64,000 nt of DNA, from positions 1-64,000 of the forward strand of contig NZ_VCNA01000008.1 in the NCBI RefSeq assembly GCF_006170445.1, in the 5' to 3' direction. Both the position numbers and the translations under genes were made by a program. The notes beneath the pieces are model-generated. The model searched no databases, was not told where the DNA came from, and saw nothing but the letters and a program-made list of their open reading frames with translations. This stretch comes from Brevibacillus dissolubilis (GTDB lineage: Bacteria; Bacillota; Bacilli; Brevibacillales; Brevibacillaceae). Below are positions 44,901 to 51,562 of this stretch, piece after piece (position 1 is the stretch's first letter; every line of letters begins with the position of its first letter).

Positions 44901-45420
44901 TGTGCTCTCCTACATCATGTATCCACAGGTGTTCCTGCAGTATGATCAACAGATCAAGGACTTCGGTGATCTCTCCGTACTCGACACCGCTACCTTCTTC
45001 TACGGTCTGCGTCCGGGTGAAGAGACCGCTATCACCATCGAGCGCGGGAAAACGCTGGTCATCAAGCTCGTCGCTGTAGGTGATCTGCAAGTAGACGGCA
45101 CACGTCCAATCTACTTCGAATTGAACGGCCAGCCGCGCGAAATCACCGTCCGCGACCGTTCTGCCAAAGTAACCGAAGCGAAACGCCTCAAGGTAGACCG
45201 CAAAGTTCCAGGCCAGATCGGTGCCTCCATGCCGGGTAAAGTCCTCAAAATTCTCGTAGAGCCAGGAGATAAGGTGCGCAAAGGTGAGCACCTGATCGTC
45301 AGCGAAGCGATGAAGATGGAGACGACGATTCAGGCTCCGGTGGATGGTAAGATTAAAGCGGTGCATGTGAAGGCCGGGGATACGATTGAGGTTGGGGATT
45401 TGTTGTTGGAAGTGGAATAG
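41974..45420 (+). CDS. pyc: Pyruvate carboxylase
   Basis: 1148 residues, full length. The biotin carboxylase domain (about 1-455) has GYGFLAENAEFAR, the ATP-grasp loop KGVSGGGGRGMR and FIEVNPRIQVEH. The carboxyltransferase domain (about 530-800) has TTFRDAHQSLFATRVRT and the metal-binding HLHTHDTSGNGG. The tetramerisation region follows, and the biotinyl domain holds the target lysine in SEAMKMETT near the C-terminus. It makes oxaloacetate from pyruvate, bicarbonate and ATP. GGAGGAG precedes the ATG; a terminator follows. Confidence 0.97.
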   Translation: MQDKKIRRLLVANRGEIAIRIFRAATELGIRTVAIYSEQDNVSIHRFKADESYLVGAGKGPIEAYLDIESIIEIAKRNDIDAIHPGYGFLAENAEFARRCQEEGIIFIGPAPELIDAFGDKVAARKMAIEAGIPVIPGTEEPIESLQEAMLFAKENGYPIIIKGVSGGGGRGMRIVRSQEELQDALDRARSEARSAFGNAKVYLERYLEQPKHIEVQIIGDAHGNIVHLYERDCSIQRRHQKVVEVAPSISLSKQLREDICNSALQLMKAAGYTNAGTVEFLLTPDQKFYFIEVNPRIQVEHTITELVTGIDIVHTQLLVAEGHALHGSEINIPKQEAIPLNGYAIQCRVTTEDPENGFVPDTGRLLAYRSGGGFGVRLDGGNGYPGAIITPFYDSLLVKISTYASDFETAAKKMYRTLREFRIRGVKTNLHFLENVVSNPDFLSGLYDTSFIDTKPELFHFPGRLDRGTKLLNYIGNVIVNGYPGLHKGDKKPHFETPRIPKTPFSQPYPDGTKQILDREGADGLVKWIQAQKQVLVTDTTFRDAHQSLFATRVRTYDLAAIAEATGKYGSDLFSLEMWGGATFDTSMRFLSESPWERLSILREKIPNILFQMLLRGANAVGYTNYPDNVIESFVKEAAQNGIDVFRIFDSLNWLEGMKVAINAVRESGKVAEAAICYTGDIQDPSRTKYTLKYYIDLAKDLEKAGANILAIKDMAGLLKPYAAYELITALKQEIGIPIHLHTHDTSGNGGAMLLKAIEAGVDIVDAAVSSMSGLTSQPSLNALVAALERSERETGLPLDHFNKLSDYWNDIRPLYQGFASDMNTTNAEVYVHEMPGGQYSNLEQQAKAVGLEGRWEEVKKMYANVNLLFDDIVKVTPSSKVVGDMALFMVQNNLTEENIYEKGKEIDFPDSVIQFFQGYLGQPPGGFPERLRDVVLKGRDFFTTRPGELMAPVDFAKVKAEIEEKIERPASDLDVLSYIMYPQVFLQYDQQIKDFGDLSVLDTATFFYGLRPGEETAITIERGKTLVIKLVAVGDLQVDGTRPIYFELNGQPREITVRDRSAKVTEAKRLKVDRKVPGQIGASMPGKVLKILVEPGDKVRKGEHLIVSEAMKMETTIQAPVDGKIKAVHVKAGDTIEVGDLLLEVE

Positions 45421-45446
45421 GGTAAAAAGTATGTTTTAATATAAAG

Positions 45447-45488
45447 AAGCCTTGCCACACCTCATATTTGGGTTTGGCAAGGCTTTTT
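45447..45488. terminator. Bidirectional terminator between pyc and the tail cluster
   Basis: AAGCCTTGCCA/TGGCAAGGCTTTTT hairpin. It ends pyc and, 9 bases beyond its last gene, the tail operon on the other strand. Confidence 0.85.
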
Positions 45489-45496
45489 GTAATGCA

Positions 45497-46555
45497 TTAT
45501 TTGACAAGTGGAAAGTGTGTTGGGTTGCGGCTGACGTGCTGTGTCCCTGATTCTTTAAACCTTGTAATGAATCCGTACTTTTCGAACTCTACGATCAAGT
45601 TCGAAAAATCATTTTCTGAAGTCTGCGTGGATTGGGAAATGAAGTGCTTGTTAATTGTTTCAAAGGTGGTTTTATTCGCCTTGATTAAGTAATTCTCACC
45701 TGTAGTCGGGTGTAGGCTGTAATATAAATAGCCGTATTTGACAAATATATTGCCGATGGCATCTAGCCCCATCTTCAGAGAATTGAGCAGTTTCCCATCG
45801 TGCGAATAGCAAAACATGGTTCCATATCGCCTGTCATTCGACTCGCCAAAAACCAGAATGTGCTCATGATCCATCGCCATTTCCAACAGGTTATTATACA
45901 TCGCAGTAACCCACACTCTTGCACCAGATAGCAGATCGTATTTAACAAGATGGGTTTGATCCATGATATAAGCAGAACTGCCCCATATCATTACACCCCT
46001 TCTTGCGATATCCGTGGATGCGATACTCCAAGTGCCTATTTGATTAAGGTTCAGATCGTATCCATACAATGTTTTTGTATCATAAATATATTGAAAGAAA
46101 CGATCCTTCTCCTCACTTTGATAAATTTCGCTTACCGAAAAAGCTTTTGAGCTCACTGATGCTCCTGTTACCGGATCTGCTTTGATTAATTTCTCTGGAG
46201 TTCTATAGTACGGGACATTATCCTTATCTATATAAACTAAAGATATACCTTGTGAATATACATTCGGGGGGATATCTTGCGGGGTTATTCTGAATAGAAC
46301 CTGAATGTTTCCCAGCTCGTCAGATGTAAATTTTTCAAAGTAATGAGTCCCTGTGGAATTACTATAGGTTCTTAAATAAATAGAACCTGATGAATCCGCA
46401 GCAAGTCCAGTAATAGATTCATTGGTACTAAAGGTTCTCTTAAACGTTCTGTTCCGGTTCACCGTAATCCCCAGATTCTCCACAGGCACATACTGCCCCA
46501 CCTTATACTTCCCCACACCGATCCCGTGATGTTTCAAAGCCTCTGTGATATTCAT
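45497..46555 (-). CDS. Tail-tip / receptor-binding candidate with propeller-like repeats
   Basis: 352 residues, last gene of the tail operon, 15 bases after the fibre gene. The first about 30 residues (MNITEALKHHGIGVGKYKVG) look like an attachment segment. The rest has recurring blades of the type GLAADSSGSIYLRTY, LIKADPVTGAS, YGYDLNLNQIGTWS, LVKYDLLSGARVW and MFCYSHDGKLLNSLKM, suggesting a beta-propeller. It is clearly more A+T-rich than the upstream tail genes, as is common for host-range genes swapped by transfer. Receptor binding is inferred from position. Confidence 0.6.
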   Translation of the reverse strand: MNITEALKHHGIGVGKYKVGQYVPVENLGITVNRNRTFKRTFSTNESITGLAADSSGSIYLRTYSNSTGTHYFEKFTSDELGNIQVLFRITPQDIPPNVYSQGISLVYIDKDNVPYYRTPEKLIKADPVTGASVSSKAFSVSEIYQSEEKDRFFQYIYDTKTLYGYDLNLNQIGTWSIASTDIARRGVMIWGSSAYIMDQTHLVKYDLLSGARVWVTAMYNNLLEMAMDHEHILVFGESNDRRYGTMFCYSHDGKLLNSLKMGLDAIGNIFVKYGYLYYSLHPTTGENYLIKANKTTFETINKHFISQSTQTSENDFSNLIVEFEKYGFITRFKESGTQHVSRNPTHFPLVK

Positions 46556-46570
46556 CTTCTCACCTCTTGT

Positions 46571-47710
46571 TTAGACAGGATTCATCTCGTAGACTTCGCC
46601 GTCGGTATCGTACTTGAGGGACCATGTCTCCGTGGTAGTGACGGTGGTCCCTGCTTCATCGTAATATTCGTATTTCATTGTCTGGTAGTTGCCATTGGCA
46701 TCCGGGTTAGACAGCAGAGTCCGCATATAGACGGTATCGTTGGGACGTTTGTATTGGACTTCTTTGTAGACGCCCTTTGCTGTGTCTTTGGTCCATTTCG
46801 CGATCTTCAGACGATGGCTGCCGGGAAGCTTCCACGGTTGCCAGCCAGTGGAGGTCTTGACTCGGGTGAACATACCGAATCCATGGAAATCATTGGCGAT
46901 CTGGAACTCCCATCTGAGCGGGTCACGGGAATGCTTCATGGATGTCAGATAGATGAAATCATGTCCGCCTGGCGGGCGGTTTTTCCCCTTGTATACGTCG
47001 TACATGCGGTTGCCCACGTCTGTAGGCAGCGTGTTGATATCTGCGTTGTCACTGAGATTTTCCGTATAGCGGCGGAGGTATTGGGTATGCGGATCACCAG
47101 TAGAGTTGTGGTTTCCTGTATGGTGGAACGTCTCAGAACCGATCCGCATGCTGCCGTTATCATAAATCTGCACACCCCGATCCCAGTTCCAGTCCTCACC
47201 ATTCACGGTGCCAGACGGTGCAAATACCAAGGCATTTCCCTCAGTCTGATGATGCATCACCCATGAGAGGCGATTCGGATATTTGGAGACGAACGCATAG
47301 GTATGATTACTCTGAATCGTACCTGTAAAAGTCGCGCCAGACAGATTGGCCTTCTCATCGGAAAGCTGCTGAAGCGTCTTCACCGGCTTCTCCCACCAGT
47401 TGGCCTTGCCTGTGATCGACTTGATCATGTTGGCGAACCAGGATAAAAACTGCGTGTATTTCCCCGTATTGCCTGTCGGTGTAAGCGCCTGATCGACAGC
47501 ACGGTCGCCGATGTGCGTATCCGTGACACTGCCTGCGGTACTCGGCAGGGTGCCTGTTTTCAACGCAGCGAGATCGGTGTCCAATTGCCCCAGACTTGTA
47601 TCGATCTTCTCGAAGTTATCATTGAGCATCGTCTTGACATTGAATGTCTGCTTGGCATCCTCGATGGGGTCTGCCATGTACAGATTTTTATTCGGTGTGT
47701 ATTGACCCAT
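46571..47710 (-). CDS. Tail fibre protein (XkdV-like)
   Basis: 379 residues. A helical N-terminus with a fibre-type linker (NLYMADPIEDAKQTFNVKTMLNDNFEKID) attaches to the baseplate. The middle is repetitive. The C-terminal part has a pyocin-knob-like module (NTLPTDVGNRMYDV..PGGHDFIYLTSMKHSRDPLRWEFQIAND..FTRVKTSTGWQPW). No chaperone gene is evident next to it. AGGAGGTG precedes the ATG. Position after xkdU fits PBSX and diffocin gene order. Confidence 0.8.
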   Translation of the reverse strand: MGQYTPNKNLYMADPIEDAKQTFNVKTMLNDNFEKIDTSLGQLDTDLAALKTGTLPSTAGSVTDTHIGDRAVDQALTPTGNTGKYTQFLSWFANMIKSITGKANWWEKPVKTLQQLSDEKANLSGATFTGTIQSNHTYAFVSKYPNRLSWVMHHQTEGNALVFAPSGTVNGEDWNWDRGVQIYDNGSMRIGSETFHHTGNHNSTGDPHTQYLRRYTENLSDNADINTLPTDVGNRMYDVYKGKNRPPGGHDFIYLTSMKHSRDPLRWEFQIANDFHGFGMFTRVKTSTGWQPWKLPGSHRLKIAKWTKDTAKGVYKEVQYKRPNDTVYMRTLLSNPDANGNYQTMKYEYYDEAGTTVTTTETWSLKYDTDGEVYEMNPV

Positions 47711-47713
47711 AGG

Positions 47714-48229
47714 TTATGCACCTCCTGCAAAGTTTTCCAATGGTTGTGTCTGAAGCTGTTCGAGTGTCATCTGTTGGACGTCTTCGATAAACAGGTAGCG
47801 GAACTCGTACTCCACTCCGAGGTGGGCGGGCTTAATCTCCTCGATGGCCCGCTTCAGCTCTTCGAGTCGCGGAGGAATCCCGATCTGGCTGGTGAACTTC
47901 ACCCTGATTCGTCCGTTGAAGCTGACCTCACAATCCCCGTTGGCGTAGGCGTCGGCCACCACCTTGATCTGCATCCGGTCGATTTTGCCTGAGCCGCGCA
48001 TTTTGGAGCGGATCACCTCGCGCCGCGCATCGTATGATTTGGACAGGTCAGTGGGGATGCCAAGTTCCTGCTCAAACACAACAAGGCCCCAAGTAGCCGT
48101 AGAGACGTCCAATTGGGGCATCAGGTCTTCGAGTTGTCCGTTGATCAGTTCCAGTTCAAGCTGTTCGGCTGTTTCGAACTGCTGCAGGACCCGGCTTTTT
48201 TGCATAAAAGCAGGGAGATGGTTAAGCAA
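47714..48229 (-). CDS. xkdU: Baseplate protein XkdU (DUF2313)
   Basis: 171 residues. DUF2313/YmfQ pattern: LNHLPAFMQKSRVLQQFETAEQLELELINGQLEDLMPQLDVSTATWGLVVFEQELGI, then IPPRLEELKRAIEEIKPAHLGVEYEF. The protein joins the baseplate wedge to fibres. It overlaps xkdT by 8 bases and is 3 bases from the fibre gene. Confidence 0.85.
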   Translation of the reverse strand: MLNHLPAFMQKSRVLQQFETAEQLELELINGQLEDLMPQLDVSTATWGLVVFEQELGIPTDLSKSYDARREVIRSKMRGSGKIDRMQIKVVADAYANGDCEVSFNGRIRVKFTSQIGIPPRLEELKRAIEEIKPAHLGVEYEFRYLFIEDVQQMTLEQLQTQPLENFAGGA

Positions 48230-49289
48230 CGGTTACTCCCCCCAGTATCGGCACCTCGTTGTCTGCCAGTTGAATGTTGGCTGTACCGCCATTGACGAGC
48301 AGGTTGGAATAGTCGAGGTATCCATGTGTGTTTAAGATGATATTGCCGATCTTGGCGTAGCTGGGATGGATGCCGGTAAAGGAGCAGGATGCCAGATAGT
48401 CGCGGAGGTTCTCCTCTAGATTGCGGATTCGGTCTGGCTCGGCTACTGCCGGATCGGTTACCCCCGTAAATGAGATGCTGATCGTCCTAGCCACCGCACT
48501 CTCCACCGTGCAGCGCGCTCCCAGCGGTGCAACGCCATCCCCGAGACCTGTTGAGCCGGGGTCGATGTAAGCCTGCACCTGTGCGACCAGTTCGTCGCTC
48601 GCCGGTTGCTTGTTGGCATCGATGATGATGATTTTGACCGTGTTGTCACCGTTCCAGAGCGGGATCACCTTGGCATCGCCTACGCCGACCACCTCTTTTG
48701 CCCAGTTGCGGTAGTGGTGCCTGTTGCCGCTGGTAGCCGGGGTGCGGACGCGTTCGTAGTAGCGCTGGAGCAGGGCTTCATCTGTCTCGGCATCGAAGCC
48801 GTTGGTAACTGGCTCGAGGTTAGTGACAGAGGTGATGCCTTCGATTGGCATAGGGAAGCTTTTGATCGCGTTGGCCGGGACGTTGCCGAGGCTGCCAGGG
48901 AGGGTGCATTCGACGGTGGTTTGGGCCGTTCCGCCCGCCCCGATCTGGACAGCTTCCGTGACGATGTAAGACATGGTATCTGAGGCGACACGGTCTCCCT
49001 TCACAATTGGTGTCCCTGGATTACCCGTCAGAAGGATATAGGTACTGGCCTTCGTTGCCTGATTGCGGGAAATACCCGTTCGCTCATAGATGCGCTGAGC
49101 CAGCTCGTCCCCGCTGAGATTATCCAATTGCAATTTTTTTTTCCATTCATCCACTTTGCCATACCAATTGGTCAATTCCAACGAGTACGCCTTGAGTACA
49201 TCTGAAATAAAACTGCCCACTGCTTTGTTAAAACGGTTATCCACAGCGGTAATCATCCGCTGAAAAATCTCTTGGCTTGTCTGACTCAT
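48222..49289 (-). CDS. xkdT: Baseplate J-like protein XkdT
   Basis: 355 residues of the gpJ baseplate family: GDELAQRIYERTGISRNQATKASTYILLTGNPGTPIVKGDRVAS, then FDAETDEALLQRYYERVRTPATSGNRHHYRNWAKEVVGVGDAKV. It forms the baseplate wedge that triggers sheath contraction. ATG overlaps the stop of xkdS (49286-49289). Confidence 0.9.
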   Translation of the reverse strand: MSQTSQEIFQRMITAVDNRFNKAVGSFISDVLKAYSLELTNWYGKVDEWKKKLQLDNLSGDELAQRIYERTGISRNQATKASTYILLTGNPGTPIVKGDRVASDTMSYIVTEAVQIGAGGTAQTTVECTLPGSLGNVPANAIKSFPMPIEGITSVTNLEPVTNGFDAETDEALLQRYYERVRTPATSGNRHHYRNWAKEVVGVGDAKVIPLWNGDNTVKIIIIDANKQPASDELVAQVQAYIDPGSTGLGDGVAPLGARCTVESAVARTISISFTGVTDPAVAEPDRIRNLEENLRDYLASCSFTGIHPSYAKIGNIILNTHGYLDYSNLLVNGGTANIQLADNEVPILGGVTVA

Positions 49290-49729
49290 ACGAACTCAGC
49301 TCCTTGTCGAAATTGGTTCCCATCCCTAAGAAGGACGTCAAACTCTACAACGAGCATCGCCTTCACCTGCCGAAACTCCCAGTTGGATAGACCCATGATC
49401 ATGGGATGACGGGTTAATGCCTCTGTCACCTCCCGCTTGATCTCCTCTACGAAAAAGTCTCGGTACCGCTGGAATTGATAGCCCACCAGCAATTCTCCCA
49501 GTGGTATGCCGTAAGCTTCACCCTCGTAGATTTCAAAGACATCCCGTTCCGTACGCAGGCACTTTTCTACCCAGAGTTTGATCGCATCCATGCCGTCCAC
49601 TTCTACACATTTACCATCGACGAGCACGAACTCCCCTACAGCAAAGTCAAAAGCGACCTCTACACCCAACCTGTCCTGCTCGCTTTCTTGCCCCTCCTGA
49701 AAAGGAAGCTGGCTATTTTGCGGTATCAC
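49286..49729 (-). CDS. xkdS: Baseplate protein XkdS (DUF2634)
   Basis: 147 residues; DUF2634, equivalent to the gpW/gp25 wedge component (KLWVEKCLRTERDVFEIYEGEAYGIPLGELLVG). GTG start overlapping the previous gene by 17 bases, with GGTGG 9 bases upstream. Confidence 0.85.
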   Translation of the reverse strand: MIPQNSQLPFQEGQESEQDRLGVEVAFDFAVGEFVLVDGKCVEVDGMDAIKLWVEKCLRTERDVFEIYEGEAYGIPLGELLVGYQFQRYRDFFVEEIKREVTEALTRHPMIMGLSNWEFRQVKAMLVVEFDVLLRDGNQFRQGAEFV

Positions 49730-50165
49730 TCCATTTCACCACCCGGTTTGAAATATAGTAGAGCTGTCCATCTGCAAAAGGCTGAACCAGTACGGTATCA
49801 CCGACCTTGAGCGGATCTAAGTACGTGATCTCTTCTTCCTCTGTTGTATAATCAGTGGACACCTGCAAGGATTCAATCCCATGGCTGTGCCCTGGACTCC
49901 CTCCAACTGCCGTGCTTCCTGCATTTATCTGCGAGAAGGAGAGCTTGCCTTTTGATTCGGCTTTTCGTTTGTGATCAGGCAACAGATGCTCGGCGAAGAC
50001 CATGTCATCCTTGTCGAGTACGAGTCCGTCTATTTTGATCTCAATGTTTGGAAAAGCGTTGGTAACCGTCCCCAGTTGAATACTTAGAATCACAGGGTTT
50101 TCACGCTCTTTGAACAACTTTGCCCACATCGCAACCACATCGTCCATCGTTCCTGCATTTCCCAT
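49713..50165 (-). CDS. xkdR: Baseplate/tail protein XkdR (DUF2577)
   Basis: 150 residues, DUF2577 family: MWAKLFKERENPVILSIQLGTVTNAFPNIEIKIDGL and the C-terminal LDPLKVGDTVLVQPFADGQLYYISNRV. It probably plugs or caps the tube next to XkdQ. AAGGAGG precedes the ATG. Confidence 0.85.
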   Translation of the reverse strand: MGNAGTMDDVVAMWAKLFKERENPVILSIQLGTVTNAFPNIEIKIDGLVLDKDDMVFAEHLLPDHKRKAESKGKLSFSQINAGSTAVGGSPGHSHGIESLQVSTDYTTEEEEITYLDPLKVGDTVLVQPFADGQLYYISNRVVKWSDTAK

Positions 50166-50180
50166 GGTCCCACCTCCTTT

Positions 50181-51155
50181 TTAAGCTAATTTGGTTTTCA
50201 ACTGTGTCTTGTGGATTCCATTAGAGACCGTATGCGATGCGGAAAGGATGACAAACGTGCCTTTGGCTCCTGTCGAGTCATCGACAATATCAATGAGTCG
50301 CCCGGCACACAAATCGTCGTGCCCGACCACGGTAAAACTCAATTCATCCTTCACCTTGCTTTGCTCTTTCAAGTAATATCTGGCTTTTTTCTCGGCCTCC
50401 GCCTTATTTTCTTTTTCAATCGAAATATACTCTTGCAACAATCCGTATTGCTTCACGCTTTGATCATCTTTGGCTGTGGCCAGTACTTTCTCTTGGGCTG
50501 TGACGATGACACTATTTTTCATCTCTTCGATGGAAAGAGTTCGGCTCGGATCAGACAGTGTCTCCATAATCGGAATAGGACTGACATGATCAGCCAGCTT
50601 GATCATTGGTGCGATCTTCAGCTTGCTGCGTTCCTCGATATAGAGCTTTCCTTCCCGCATCTCCATCCGGTATTTCTCTTCGTATTCGCCCTGTGCCTGT
50701 GCCAGGATATCTTTGATAATCTCTGCGAGTGCCTGTCCTGTATAGATTTTGTTAATCGGGTTCTTAATCGCAGCAATACTGCCAATCGGGAACTGACGTT
50801 GATCCGACGTCAATACTTTTCGGATCGCGTCATCGGCACGCTCCCCTTTGAACTTGATCGTCAGTTTGGACTGATTGAGGTAAAAAGCCGGGTCAAGACA
50901 ATGAAAGGAACGGTTATGACGACCGTTCCTTGTCTCGGTGATAATGACTCCTTGAAAAAGAGTCCGCTGGTTATGACGCAACATGATTCCATCGCCCGGC
51001 GCCGTTTCCGTGTAAGGGAAGATGCCTCCCCTATTTTCCGCCAAATCAAAATCCAGCTGCGCCCCCAACGTGTCCAAACTGCTTGACCACGAAAGATTCC
51101 CCACAGGCAGCAGGGTCTGTTTCCCGTTACGCACGAGGTAGACTTCATGACTCAT
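50181..51155 (-). CDS. xkdQ: Tail hub protein XkdQ
   Basis: 324 residues related to the gpD/gp27 tail hub: LDFDLAENRGGIFPYTETAPGDGIMLRHNQRTLFQGVI, GKLYIEERSKLKIAPMIKLADHVS, then the Glu/Lys-rich helix and a C-terminal domain VVGHDDLCAGRLIDIVDD. ATG 51155 has GGGGTGA upstream; the preceding stop codon overlaps that site. Confidence 0.85.
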   Translation of the reverse strand: MSHEVYLVRNGKQTLLPVGNLSWSSSLDTLGAQLDFDLAENRGGIFPYTETAPGDGIMLRHNQRTLFQGVIITETRNGRHNRSFHCLDPAFYLNQSKLTIKFKGERADDAIRKVLTSDQRQFPIGSIAAIKNPINKIYTGQALAEIIKDILAQAQGEYEEKYRMEMREGKLYIEERSKLKIAPMIKLADHVSPIPIMETLSDPSRTLSIEEMKNSVIVTAQEKVLATAKDDQSVKQYGLLQEYISIEKENKAEAEKKARYYLKEQSKVKDELSFTVVGHDDLCAGRLIDIVDDSTGAKGTFVILSASHTVSNGIHKTQLKTKLA

Positions 51156-51160
51156 CAGAT

Positions 51161-51559
51161 TCACCCCAAAAACTTAAATTCAGATAAATCCAGCTTATAC
51201 GGCACATCCTGGCTTCTGTCAGCACCATAGGTAAAATCATCGATCGTCATGGCGATGTTGATCCCAAGCTCAGGAATGACCATACGGATCGGCAGGCTGC
51301 TGTCCCGCCATTTTCTCAGTGTCTCAACGTAACTGAGCATCGGCTGATGCTCGCCCCGCACGAATAGATATGTTTCTGCTGGAAAAAAGGAGGAGATGCT
51401 GCACCGTTTCAGCTTCGATTTGCCGATCAGCTTAATTTCTCCGTATTTTTCCGTAGTGAAGGTTTCGTGGTTATTACCTGTTTCAATCGAAAATTCATTC
51501 GGCAGGACAGGCAGTTGAATCAGTTCTTGACGGTTGTTCCACGAGAGGAAAATATCCAA
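51161..51559 (-). CDS. XkdP-like tail protein lacking a LysM domain
   Basis: 132 residues matching the N-terminal part of XkdP (LPVLPNEFSIETGNNHETFTTEKYGEIKLIGKSKLKRCSISSFFPAE). PBSX XkdP is longer and ends with a peptidoglycan-binding LysM domain; here the protein stops after the first domain. TTG start with AAAAGGAGG 11 bases upstream. It lies between tape measure and hub genes, as expected. Confidence 0.8.
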   Translation of the reverse strand: MDIFLSWNNRQELIQLPVLPNEFSIETGNNHETFTTEKYGEIKLIGKSKLKRCSISSFFPAETYLFVRGEHQPMLSYVETLRKWRDSSLPIRMVIPELGINIAMTIDDFTYGADRSQDVPYKLDLSEFKFLG

Positions 51560-51562
51560 TGG

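Noticed and set aside
44131-45366. 411-residue minus-strand ORF
   Set aside because: Antisense shadow of pyruvate carboxylase, His/Val/Leu-rich with no known fold.
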